Shown: one piece after another, positions 36,059 to 44,069 of the stretch | Layout: the number at the start of each line of letters is the position of its first letter | Numbering within the stretch: the first letter of the stretch is position 1 | Assembly (NCBI GenBank): GCA_028290905.1 | Contig: JAQGIW010000245.1 | Location: 1-64,000 of the forward strand | Direction of reading: 5' to 3' | Length of the DNA stretch: 64,000 nucleotides | DNA from: Caulobacteraceae bacterium | GTDB taxonomy: Bacteria; Pseudomonadota; Alphaproteobacteria; Caulobacterales; Caulobacteraceae | Notes under the pieces: model-generated | What the model was told of the DNA's origin: nothing | What the model saw: the letters and a program-made list of their open reading frames with translations, nothing else | Database searches by the model: none | Made by a program: the position numbers and the translations under genes

Positions 36059-36335
36059 CGTGCATCCCCATTTCTGGGTATCTACTGAGGCCGTCCGGAC
36101 GCAAAGGCTCGGTGTCCTGATCTTTCAAGTCATGGTGAAGTGCGGCGACCTGCCCCTATCCAATGATCGCCGCGCGTGTGTTTTTTTGCTCGGCTTGAGG
36201 TCCAAGTGCCGCGCGCGCCTCGCGAGGGAGGGCTGCTGGCCACCTCGGCGGCAGGGCGGGTAGGGCGATTATCTTTCGATCACGCCTGTCGAGCCAGCTC
36301 CATGCGACTGTTGCGACCCGAAGCGGAGGCGGTCG

Positions 36336-37643
36336 ATGACGCGCGTGCTGGTATTCTCTACCCTGTTCCCCAATGCGGCCCAGCCAAACCACGGCGTCTT
36401 TGTCGAAAACCGGCTGCGCGAAACCGTTGCGCTCGGGGGGCTATCCGCCACTGTGCTTGCGCCCGTACCCCTCTTCCCCATTACCCATCGCGCCTTCGGA
36501 CGCTACGCCGCCATCGCCCGGGCGCCGCGATGGGAGGTCCGCCACGGGATCGAGGTGCTGCACCCGCGTTATCCGGTGCTGCCCAAGGTGGGCTCGTGGC
36601 TGGCGCCCACGGCGCTCTTCCGCACGGGGCTGAACGCCGTTCGCGATCTCGAGTCGCAGGGGCGGAGCTTCGATGTCATCGACGCCCACTACTTCTATCC
36701 GGACGGCGTCGCCGCGGCCCGGTTGGGCCGAGCCCTCCGGATCCCGGTGGTGGTCACCGCCCGAGGGAGCGATCTCACCCTAATTCCCTCGAGCGCCGGC
36801 CCCCGGCGGGTGATCCGTTGGGCCGCCCGGGAGGCCAGCGTCGGCGTCGCCGTTTGCGAGGACCTCAGGCGCCGCCTCGTGGAGCTCGGCGCGCCGGCCG
36901 AGCGCACCCTGGTGCTGCGCAATGGTGTGGACCTCGAGGTCTTCCGTCCGGGCGACCGTCAGGCCGCGCGGGCGACCCTGGGGTGCGATGCCTTCACCCT
37001 CGTGTCCGTCGGCAGCCTGATCGAGCGGAAGGGGCATGACCTCGTCATCGAAGCCCTTTGCAAACAGGCCGGCTGGCGGCTGCTGATCGCCGGATCCGGA
37101 CCCCTCAGAGGCGAACTCGAAGCCTTGGCGCGCCGCCTGAAAGTGGCCGATCGCGTCCGCTTCCTCGGCGAAGTTCCGCATGGGAGTCTCCCGGCGCTCT
37201 ACACCGCGGCGGACGTCATGGTCCTGGCCTCCTCGCGCGAGGGCTGGGCGAACGTGCTTCTGGAGGCCATGGCTTGCGGCGCGCCGGTGGCGGCGACAGA
37301 CGTGAATGGGACGCGCGAGGTCGTCGCCGCCCCGGTTGCCGGGCGGTTGATCGCGGAGCGGTCCGCCGCGGCGGTCGCCGAGGCAGTGCGCTCCATCGAG
37401 GCCTTCCCACCGGGCAGGAGCGAGACCAGACGCTACGCCGAACAGTTCGGCTGGGCTGAGATCGCCCAGGCCAACCGGGCCCTGCTCACCGCCGCAGGCG
37501 CCGCCGGCTACGATGGGCGTCACGATCCGAAGATCGTCACCGCCGCCCAGGTCCTGAGCCGGGCGAGGGGCGAAGCTATTGACGACCATCGGATCCGGCC
37601 GGGCGTTGCGGCTGATCGGCTACGCGTGCCACTCCAGCGGTGA
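36336..37643 (+). CDS. GT4 glycosyltransferase
   Basis: A 435-residue GT-B enzyme: RVLVFSTLFPNAAQPNHGVF at the start, DVIDAHYFYPDGVAAARLGR near residue 110, VVTARGSDLTLIP, LRNGVDLEVFRPG near 195, LVSVGSLIERKGHDLVIEAL near 220, and SSREGWANVLLEAMACGAPV near 300. The last ~45 residues, after ALLTAAGAAGY, have no family resemblance and the gene's end overlaps the convergent beta-helix gene by 24 bases. Divergent from the initiating transferase gene. Confidence 0.9.
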   Translation: MTRVLVFSTLFPNAAQPNHGVFVENRLRETVALGGLSATVLAPVPLFPITHRAFGRYAAIARAPRWEVRHGIEVLHPRYPVLPKVGSWLAPTALFRTGLNAVRDLESQGRSFDVIDAHYFYPDGVAAARLGRALRIPVVVTARGSDLTLIPSSAGPRRVIRWAAREASVGVAVCEDLRRRLVELGAPAERTLVLRNGVDLEVFRPGDRQAARATLGCDAFTLVSVGSLIERKGHDLVIEALCKQAGWRLLIAGSGPLRGELEALARRLKVADRVRFLGEVPHGSLPALYTAADVMVLASSREGWANVLLEAMACGAPVAATDVNGTREVVAAPVAGRLIAERSAAAVAEAVRSIEAFPPGRSETRRYAEQFGWAEIAQANRALLTAAGAAGYDGRHDPKIVTAAQVLSRARGEAIDDHRIRPGVAADRLRVPLQR

Positions 37644-38999
37644 TCGCCGGTCGATGGGCGGTCGCCTGTCGAGAATGCGGCAGGGGAGGCCGCACTTGCT
37701 GGCGCTGAGGCCGAAGACCTGCACCGCCTCCGCCTGGACCGGGATGAAGTGGGCGCCCTTGCCCGAGGCCGCAGGGCCGGCGCCGCTCTGGTTGACAAAC
37801 CCCGCCATCCCCCAAGAGCGATGACGCCGCAGCGCCGCCGGAGCCACCAGCGTCAGGTTCCGGACCTTTACTGCGGAGGGGTTGTGAAAGTCCTGACTCT
37901 CCCCGGAATAGTGGATGATCCAGCTGGCGTCGGAGTCCGGCGACTTCTCGCAGACCAGGCCGTCGATCGTCAGCACGCCCGCATTCGGGACATCTAGACA
38001 TGCGCTTTCGGTTCCGGCCGCGCCCAGCAATCGGCTGTTGCGGATGGTTGTGGCTGCGGCCCGGGTCTTCAGGAGGTGGCCGATGGTGCAGTCGGTTGAG
38101 AGCACATCATCGACAACGAGTTCGTCCACCTCACCAACATAGACGTTGTGACAGCGTCCGGCGCCGTTGCCGTTGTGATGGAAATGGCAGCGCCGTAGCA
38201 GGATCTTCTGGCCGGCGCCGCCGCCGAGGATCCCGTCGTCGCAGCCGCTCAGCTCGCAGTTCTCGATGACAATCCTGTTGCTGAGCGGCCGGTTGAAGAA
38301 GCTCTGGCCGAGGCGGATCGCCGCGTAGTTGCCGTAGCCGTCCTGGCGGCGGAAGCCCTGGAACCTCAGCCGGCGGAAGGTGGCGTCGAAGTCGCCGGTC
38401 GCGAACAGGCCCGTCTGATAGTAGAGAACGCCGTCCCCGCACCCGTCGGTGCACAGCAACGGCGGCGGCTTGCCCGGCTCGCCCTCAATGATCACCGGCC
38501 CCAGCAGATTGCCTTCATAGGGTGGCCATCCCACGAGTGACTTCCATCGCCGCGAATGGGAGCCGCTATCGTTCATGTAGTAACCGGGCGGTCCGGGGCT
38601 AATGATCACCCGGAAGCCCATCCGCGAGATCTGATCCGCGCCGCGGTAGCTGTTGTTCCAGCGAGCTTCCGAATTCATGAAGCAGCCCGCGAGGGTAAGC
38701 GAGGCGAACCGCTTTCCCGGTCCCACCTCCAGGACCTCGTAGGTGTTGTCTCTGGGACGCGGCTGCGCCTTGCCGGAGCCGCTCGGATCCTTGCGCTCCG
38801 ACGGCTTGGCGAGGGCGGCGACGCCCGCCGGAAGGACGGCTGTTGATAAAATGGCAGCCACCACCGAGCGCCGGGAGCACGACGCCCGAACCCGGTCGGC
38901 TTTCCGGTCATGGGCCTTCCGTCCGCTCCCCACCTGAACGCTCCCTCTGCCGGCTTTTGCGGCGAGTTCAGACAGGCGACTGCCGCTCGGAAATACCAA
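37620..38999 (-). CDS. Exported right-handed beta-helix protein, function unknown
   Basis: Up to 459 residues. A twin-arginine-like signal, SRRSVVAAILSTAVLPAGVA, lies near residue 43, so the true start is probably closer to it than the ATG at 38999. The body has repeated short turns (RIVIENCELSGCDDGILGGG, ILLRRCHFHHNGNGAGRCHN, LVVDDVLSTDCTIGHLL) typical of parallel beta-helix polysaccharide lyases, epimerases and hydrolases. Such a protein in an exopolysaccharide locus may bind or cut the polymer in the periplasm. No catalytic residues are assigned. It is the last gene before the right copy of the 43-bp repeat. Confidence 0.75.
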   Translation of the reverse strand: MVFPSGSRLSELAAKAGRGSVQVGSGRKAHDRKADRVRASCSRRSVVAAILSTAVLPAGVAALAKPSERKDPSGSGKAQPRPRDNTYEVLEVGPGKRFASLTLAGCFMNSEARWNNSYRGADQISRMGFRVIISPGPPGYYMNDSGSHSRRWKSLVGWPPYEGNLLGPVIIEGEPGKPPPLLCTDGCGDGVLYYQTGLFATGDFDATFRRLRFQGFRRQDGYGNYAAIRLGQSFFNRPLSNRIVIENCELSGCDDGILGGGAGQKILLRRCHFHHNGNGAGRCHNVYVGEVDELVVDDVLSTDCTIGHLLKTRAAATTIRNSRLLGAAGTESACLDVPNAGVLTIDGLVCEKSPDSDASWIIHYSGESQDFHNPSAVKVRNLTLVAPAALRRHRSWGMAGFVNQSGAGPAASGKGAHFIPVQAEAVQVFGLSASKCGLPCRILDRRPPIDRRSPLEWHA

Positions 39000-39152
39000 A
39001 AGAGGTGATTGCTGCCGCCTACCTCGGCGGGCGGGTGGAAATGGACGTTCCTGCCTCCAGCCCCACCTCGTCTCCCGACCAACCCTCCGCCGCTTCGGGG
39101 CCGAGGCCCATCGGGCCTGGGCCGACGCCGCCGCGGCCTGACATCGGGTGGA

Positions 39153-39195
39153 GGAGGGAGCTTTCGGGGCCAGCTCGGGTTAAGTTGTCAATTCC
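39153..39195. repeat. 43-bp direct repeat, right copy
   Basis: 40 of 43 bases match 781-823 in the same orientation. It lies between the beta-helix gene and a tRNA-like sequence. The 39000-39595 interval otherwise holds no protein gene. Confidence 0.85.
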
Positions 39196-39293
39196 CCATT
39201 TCTTCCTCGCGGGCGGGTGTGTCCCGTTCGGAAAAGCGATTAGGGTAGCCGTAGAGGACTTTCTGTCGGATCTGGGCTAAGCGCATAACTCCT

Positions 39294-39439
39294 TGCGGCC
39301 GTGGGGGAATTGGTAGAGGCAACGGACCTGAAGACCCTCGCTGTGAAGGTCAAGGCGACCCTATTCCAGCACTCAAGCAGCCAGCTTGATCGGGAGCCGC
39401 GGCTTATGCCAACGTTGGCTGCGTGTCCCCGCACCCAAC
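39294..39439 (+). other. tRNA-like sequence, probably a pseudo-tRNA or chimera
   Basis: The 5' part, GTGGGGGAATTGGTAGAGGC (39301-39320), resembles the start and D-arm of a leucine-type tRNA. The 3' part ends TGTCCCCGCACCCAAC (39424-39439), identical over 16 bases to the 3' end of tRNA-fMet at 650-665, and CGTGGGG (39300-39306) can pair with CCCCGCA with one wobble and the same C-A mismatch. But no pairing anticodon stem and no GTTCGA T-loop could be found, and it is about 140 bases long. A terminator follows at once, so it is probably transcribed. Confidence 0.45.
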
Positions 39440-39445
39440 CTTACG

Positions 39446-39474
39446 AAAGCCCCGCCTTCTGGCGGGGCGTTTTC
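39446..39474 (+). terminator. Rho-independent terminator
   Basis: Stem GCCCCGCC/GGCGGGGC with loop TTCT, followed by GTTTTCG. It begins 7 bases after the tRNA-like end. Confidence 0.85.
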
Positions 39475-39595
39475 GTTGAGGGTTACGCCGGATGAAATCC
39501 TTCTTTGATTCTATGCGTAGAGTTTGAATCGGATGTTTCCAGGAAGCCATATCCAGCTCTAGTCGCAGCGGATTACATTGCCGAAGGAGGCTGCG

Positions 39596-40600
39596 TTGCT
39601 GGACCGCATCGGGCGCGTGCTCGATCCTTACATTCTCCTGATGTTTGCCACCGTGGCCCTCGCGGCGCTGTTTCCGGCCGAGGGTCAGGGGGCGGTCGTC
39701 GCGGGCGTCGCCGCGGACGCCGGGATTGTCTTCCTGTTCTTCCTCTACGGAGCCCGCCTGTCGCCGCGCGCCGCCTGGGATGGTCTGCGGCAATGGCGGC
39801 TGCATCTGGCGGTGCTGCTCAGCACCTTTGCCCTGTTTCCGGCGTTGGGCCTTGGCCTCAAGGCGGCGGCGTCGGCAAGCCTGCCGCCCGCGCTCATCAC
39901 CGGGGTGCTCTTCCTTTGTGTCCTGCCTTCCACCGTACAGTCGTCGATCGCGTTCACATCGATCGCGCGGGGCAACGTCCCGGCCGCGCTGTGCGCCGCC
40001 ACCGTGTCGAACATGCTGGGGATCGTCCTCACCCCTGTGCTGGCCGCCTGGCTCCTGCACACTCATGGGGTCCAGCTGTCCTTCGGGGTGTTCCGCGACA
40101 TCGTCCTGCAGCTCCTGGCGCCCTTCCTGGCGGGGCAGCTACTGCGGCCCTGGATCGGCGCGGGGGTGCTGGAACACAAGCGGGTGCTCGGCTTCGCGGA
40201 CCGGGGATCGATCCTCCTCATCATCTATGTGGCCTTCTCCAAGGGGATGGCCGAGCACATCTGGCGCCAGATCGGTCCGCGGGACCTGGCCGTCCTCTGT
40301 CTGTGGCTGGCGGCGCTCCTCGGCGTCGCCCTTTCCCTCACCTGGCTGATCGGACGCCGCATCCTGCGGTTCAGCGTCGAGGACGAAATCGTCCTTCAGT
40401 TCTGCGGGTCCAAGAAGTCGCTGGCGAGCGGCCTGCCGATGGCCAGCGTCCTTTTCGCGGGACCGCAGCTGGGCCTGATCGTGCTGCCGCTGATGCTCTT
40501 CCATCAGCTTCAGCTGATCGTCTGCGCGGTGTTGGCGCGGCGATACGCGGCCCGCCCCGAGGCCGCGGTCATGGGAACAGCTCCGGCGCCGGCGGTCTGA
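39596..40600 (+). CDS. Bile acid:sodium symporter-like transporter (SBF-like)
   Basis: A 334-residue membrane protein with nine to ten hydrophobic segments, matching the SBF-like family (PF13593-like): FATVALAALFPAEGQG near the start, VFLFFLYGARLSPRAAWDGL, VLFLCVLPSTVQSSIAFTSI near residue 120, and the late VLQFCGSKKSLASGLPMASV. The CGSKKSLA-type motif typifies this subfamily. The substrate is unknown. TTG at 39596 is chosen because AAGGAGG ends 5 bases before it; an earlier TTG at 39578 has no such site. Confidence 0.87.
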   Translation: MLDRIGRVLDPYILLMFATVALAALFPAEGQGAVVAGVAADAGIVFLFFLYGARLSPRAAWDGLRQWRLHLAVLLSTFALFPALGLGLKAAASASLPPALITGVLFLCVLPSTVQSSIAFTSIARGNVPAALCAATVSNMLGIVLTPVLAAWLLHTHGVQLSFGVFRDIVLQLLAPFLAGQLLRPWIGAGVLEHKRVLGFADRGSILLIIYVAFSKGMAEHIWRQIGPRDLAVLCLWLAALLGVALSLTWLIGRRILRFSVEDEIVLQFCGSKKSLASGLPMASVLFAGPQLGLIVLPLMLFHQLQLIVCAVLARRYAARPEAAVMGTAPAPAV

Positions 40601-40611
40601 GCCGTCCGCCT

Positions 40612-41652
40612 TCAGGCGGCCGGGCCGTTGTCCAGGGGCAGGCCCGCCTCTCGCCAGGCCTTCATGCCTCCGTCGAGGGCGGCGGCGCGGCGGAAGCCGA
40701 GGGTGCGGAGGGTCTGGGCCGCCAGGGTCGAGATATAGCCGAACTCGCAACAGGTCAGGATCCGCGCCGTCGGGTCCGGCAGCTCGCTGTTCACCCGTAA
40801 CTCGAGCTGGCCGCGGGGCAGGTGGCGGGCGCCCGGCACATGGCCGGCGAGATAGGCGTCCCTCTCGCGCACATCGAGCAGGATCAGCCCCAGGTCGCCC
40901 GACGCCACCCGGTCGGCCAGCTCGGTCATGGCCATGAACGGCGTCGCCGCCGTCGCCTCGGCGAGCAGCTGCGCCACCGTCTTGCCCCCGCTCATGTTCG
41001 TGCGCAGGGCCTCGGTCAGGTGGGTGGGCGCGCTCAGGTTGAGATGGTTCATCATCTCGATGAATGCCGCCCGGTCGCGGTTCTGCAGGCGCGGGTTGGC
41101 AGCGATCTCATGGCCGATGGTCGAGCCGCTGCGTCCCTTGTAGTCGTGGGCCGGATAGACGGCGAGAGCCGGATCCAGCCGCAGCAGGTGGTTGAACAGG
41201 CTGTCGTAGAGCGCGTCCGGATCGCCGGTGGGCAGGTCCGTGCGCCCCGTCCCCTCGATCAGCAGCGTGTCGCCCGTGAACACCCGGTCGGCGGTCACCA
41301 GGCACAGCGAGTCGCGCGTGTGGCCCGGCGTATGCATGGCCTTTAGCTTCAGGCCGCCTACCAGCAGCATGTCGCCGTGGTCCAGGCGCATGTCGACGTA
41401 AGGCGCGGGGCTCAGGCGATGGGCGGCCACCGGCGCGCCGGTCGCGGAGGCGATCTCGCGCGCGGCCGAGAAATGATCGGCGTGGGTGTGGGTGTCGATC
41501 ACATAGCGGATGCGCAGCCCTTCCCGCGCCGTCAGGCCCAGGTAGCGGTCGATCTGGCCCAGCTCCGGGTCGATCAGCACGGCCGCCCGGGTGTCCGGGC
41601 AGCCGATCAGGTACGACTGGCAACCTCCGGTGGCGACCTGTTCGAAAATCAT
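40612..41652 (-). CDS. Metallo-beta-lactamase fold hydrolase fused to rhodanese
   Basis: A 346-residue fusion. Residues 1-230 form an ETHE1-like metallo-beta-lactamase domain: HTHADHFSA carries H-x-H-x-D-H, then MHTPGHTRDSLCLV, VFTGDTLLIEGTGRTD and AVYPAHDYKGR supply the other metal ligands. Residues 240-340 are a rhodanese domain with DVRERDAYLAGHVPGA and an active loop beginning ILTCCEFGYIS. ETHE1-rhodanese fusions oxidise glutathione persulfide and move sulfane sulfur. The two genes end 12 bases apart from the convergent transporter gene. The peroxiredoxin gene lies upstream on the same strand. Confidence 0.9.
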   Translation of the reverse strand: MIFEQVATGGCQSYLIGCPDTRAAVLIDPELGQIDRYLGLTAREGLRIRYVIDTHTHADHFSAAREIASATGAPVAAHRLSPAPYVDMRLDHGDMLLVGGLKLKAMHTPGHTRDSLCLVTADRVFTGDTLLIEGTGRTDLPTGDPDALYDSLFNHLLRLDPALAVYPAHDYKGRSGSTIGHEIAANPRLQNRDRAAFIEMMNHLNLSAPTHLTEALRTNMSGGKTVAQLLAEATAATPFMAMTELADRVASGDLGLILLDVRERDAYLAGHVPGARHLPRGQLELRVNSELPDPTARILTCCEFGYISTLAAQTLRTLGFRRAAALDGGMKAWREAGLPLDNGPAA

Positions 41653-41682
41653 CGCCGCCGGCTCCCTCTTTTTCCCGCCTCG

Positions 41683-42339
41683 TCAGCTCGGCTGCTTGGT
41701 GGTGCGCAGATAGGGCTTGTGGGTCTGGAAGCCCGGAAACAAGGTCGCCGCCTCGTCGTTGCTCACCGCCGTCGTGATGATCACGTCCTCGCCCCGTTTC
41801 CAGTCGGCCGGCGTCGCCACCTTGTGCTTGGCGGTCAGCTGCATGGAATCGATCACTCGCAGGATCTCGTCGAAGTTGCGTCCGGTGGTCATCGGATAGA
41901 CCAGGATCAGCTTCACCTTCAGGTCCGGCCCGATGATGAAGACGTTGCGTACGGTGGCGTTGTCCGCCGCCGTGCGGCCCTCGGAAGTCCCGGTCTCGTC
42001 GGCCGGCAGCATCCCATAGAGCTTGGAGACCTTCAGGTCGGTGTCGGCGATCATCGGGAAGTTGGGCGCCATCCCCTGGGTCTCGGCGATGTCCTTCGAC
42101 CAGCCGGCGTGGTTGTCGACGGGGTCGATCGACAGGCCGATCACCTTGACGCCGCGCTTGTCGAATTCCGGCTTCAGCTTGGCCACCGCGCCGAGCTCGG
42201 TGGTGCAGACGGGGGTGTAGTCCTTGGGGTGCGAGAACAGCACCACCCAGTGGCCCTTGGCCCAATCGTCGAAATGGATCGGACCCTCGGTGGTGTCGGC
42301 GGTGAAGTCCGGGGCGATCTGGTTCAGCTGCAGCGTCAT
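41683..42339 (-). CDS. 1-Cys peroxiredoxin (Prx6-type)
   Basis: A 218-residue peroxidase that reduces H2O2 and organic peroxides. The peroxidatic Cys is in the P-x3-T/S-x2-C context, SHPKDYTPVCTTELG near residue 45. Only this Cys is present, and the long C-terminal region (FDEILRVIDSMQLTAKHKVA and PADWKRGEDVII) is that of Prx6 proteins. It is 30 bases upstream of the persulfide-dioxygenase-like gene on the same strand, so both may be expressed together in thiol or sulfide stress. Confidence 0.95.
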   Translation of the reverse strand: MTLQLNQIAPDFTADTTEGPIHFDDWAKGHWVVLFSHPKDYTPVCTTELGAVAKLKPEFDKRGVKVIGLSIDPVDNHAGWSKDIAETQGMAPNFPMIADTDLKVSKLYGMLPADETGTSEGRTAADNATVRNVFIIGPDLKVKLILVYPMTTGRNFDEILRVIDSMQLTAKHKVATPADWKRGEDVIITTAVSNDEAATLFPGFQTHKPYLRTTKQPS

Positions 42340-42390
42340 GGGTCCGTCTCCTCTCGCGCGCACGGCGCCGACGGACAGCCTTAGCCCCCC

Positions 42391-42452
42391 GGAGCGCGGG
42401 CCTCCAGCCCGCTCTTGCTCACCCGAGGTTGCGGGCTGAAAGCCCGCGCTCC
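42391..42452. repeat. 22-bp inverted repeat between genes
   Basis: Arms 42391-42412 and 42431-42452 match at 20 of 22 positions (GGAGCGCGGGC with GCCCGCGCTCC). Both flanking genes are on the minus strand. No T run follows, so it looks like a REP-type repeat more than a terminator. Confidence 0.8.
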
Positions 42453-42458
42453 GCGCTC

Positions 42459-43868
42459 TCACTGCACGGCGGCCAGGACATCCCGGGCGAAGACGCGGCC
42501 GTCGAATTGCGTTCCGCCCATAGAGTCGAAGCCGCGCCGAACGATGATCATGTGGCGCGCCGGGACGATCACCACCCACTGCCCGCGATTGCCGAGCATG
42601 GCGTAGGTGCCCTCCGGCAGGCCCTGGCGCGCGCCCGCGACCCAGAAGAGAGCGCCATAGCCGAGCCGATCGGCGGCGACGGGCTCCGGTTGGACACCGG
42701 CGGGGGTCGCCACGAACCGCGCCCAGCCCTCCGGCAGCAGCCGCTCCCCGTTCCACACCCCGTCGTCTTGATACAGCAGGGCGAGCCGCGCCAGGTCGCG
42801 CGCCGTGCTCCACACCTGGCTAGACAGTACATAGTTGCCCTGCCAGTCGGTCTCCAGGGTCGTGTGGGCCATGCCGATCCGCCACAGCAGCTCCTGGTAA
42901 GGGAAGGCGAGGTAGCGCCGGTCGTCGCCGATCTCGGCCCGCAGCGCCCGCGCCGCCAGCAGCACGTCGTCGTTGGCGTAGCGGAAGCGGGTCCCCGGCG
43001 CCGCCTCCAGCGGCATCGCGGTGGCGACCTGGGTCACCGTCCCGCCGCCGACATAGATCTCGTCGGTGCGGTTGCCGGGGCCGCCGGTGAACAGGCCGCT
43101 GTTCATGTGCATCAGCTGGGCCAGGGTGATGGCGGCGCGTGGATCGCCGGAGCGGCTCCATTCGGGGATCTTCGCCGGCGCGTCGATGTTCAGCACGCCC
43201 AGGGCCACAGCTCGGCCGAGCACGCTGGCGGTGAGGCTCTTGGCCGCCGACCAGGTCCGCTGGGGCCGGTGCAGGTCGTAGCCCTCTCGGTAGCGCTCGG
43301 CGACGATCCGACCGTCCATCAACACCAGGACAGCGGTGGTCCTGTCTCCCGCACCGTAGCCGCCTGCCGTAAACGCCTTGGCCACCACGCCGTCCAGCCG
43401 CCGGGCCTGGTCGGCTGGGAGGCTCGCCGCGGCGTCGCGGTCGCCGTCCGGCCACCGCCGCGCATCCGGGTCGCCGGCGGGCGGCCGGGCCTCCAGGCGC
43501 GGCAGCCGGGCGGTCGCTTCCGGTCCCGCCCCGATCGGCAGCTGCGCACAGCCGAGCCCGGGACGCCAGGCGGCGATCCGCGGCGGCAGGTGCTCGTCGA
43601 AGGCCACGCTGACGGTCTTCGCCGCCCGGTCGATTCGCGCGGGCAGGGTGCGCACCGCCTCCTGGTATTCGGGATAGGTCCCCTCCAGGTCGTCCGCCGC
43701 AACCGCCGCCTCGGTCTCGCCCGCGTCGAACACCCCGCTGCACAGGAACGCCGCCTTGTACCCCGCTGCGAGGGCGAGGCTGTGCGCTGACGGCGCGGCG
43801 AGGGCGGCAAGAGGCGCGGCCAGGGCTAGAAGGCCGCCCACGGCGAGCCAGCGGTAAGGAGCGGCCAT
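42459..43868 (-). CDS. Exported serine hydrolase, beta-lactamase class C fold
   Basis: A 469-residue protein with a signal peptide (LAVGGLLALAAPLAALAAPS). The catalytic S-x-x-K is in TWSAAKSLTAS near residue 235 and the Y-x-N in RFRYANDDVL near 325; HMNSGLFTGG and LMHM are also typical. An N-terminal region of about 130 residues precedes the fold. Relatives (EstB/AmpC-like) hydrolyse esters, beta-lactams or D-amino peptides; the substrate here is not predictable. Confidence 0.88.
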   Translation of the reverse strand: MAAPYRWLAVGGLLALAAPLAALAAPSAHSLALAAGYKAAFLCSGVFDAGETEAAVAADDLEGTYPEYQEAVRTLPARIDRAAKTVSVAFDEHLPPRIAAWRPGLGCAQLPIGAGPEATARLPRLEARPPAGDPDARRWPDGDRDAAASLPADQARRLDGVVAKAFTAGGYGAGDRTTAVLVLMDGRIVAERYREGYDLHRPQRTWSAAKSLTASVLGRAVALGVLNIDAPAKIPEWSRSGDPRAAITLAQLMHMNSGLFTGGPGNRTDEIYVGGGTVTQVATAMPLEAAPGTRFRYANDDVLLAARALRAEIGDDRRYLAFPYQELLWRIGMAHTTLETDWQGNYVLSSQVWSTARDLARLALLYQDDGVWNGERLLPEGWARFVATPAGVQPEPVAADRLGYGALFWVAGARQGLPEGTYAMLGNRGQWVVIVPARHMIIVRRGFDSMGGTQFDGRVFARDVLAAVQ

Positions 43869-43910
43869 CTAGGAAGTCCCCTGGAGAGGTGTGCGAATCG
43901 TCGACTAGTC

Positions 43911-43996
43911 TTTTCACCACGAAGGCGCGAAGGGCGCGAAGCGCCAGGACGATCGCTTTCGCTCTCCTTCGTGTCCTTCGCGTCTTCGTGGTTCAA
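43911..43996. repeat. Imperfect inverted repeat (CACCACGAAGGCGCGAAG type)
   Basis: Left arm 43911-43941 (TTTTCACCACGAAGGCGCGA...) and right arm 43967-43996 (...CGCGTCTTCGTGGTTCAA) pair over about 30 bases with a few mismatches. It lies between the divergent hydrolase and methyltransferase genes. Confidence 0.75.
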
Positions 43997-44069
43997 TCTC
44001 TTTTCGCTTTCGGCGGCGCAAGCGCCCGCAGTTCTTGACGCGGCAACCGAGGATGGCGAAGTCGCGGGC

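Noticed and set aside
39294-39439. Calling the tRNA-like sequence a functional tRNA-Leu or tRNA-Sec
   Set aside because: No paired anticodon stem, no T-loop consensus, and a length of about 140 bases fit neither.
42391-42452. Inverted repeat considered as a terminator for the serine hydrolase gene
   Set aside because: No T run on either side; repeat style fits a REP-like element better.
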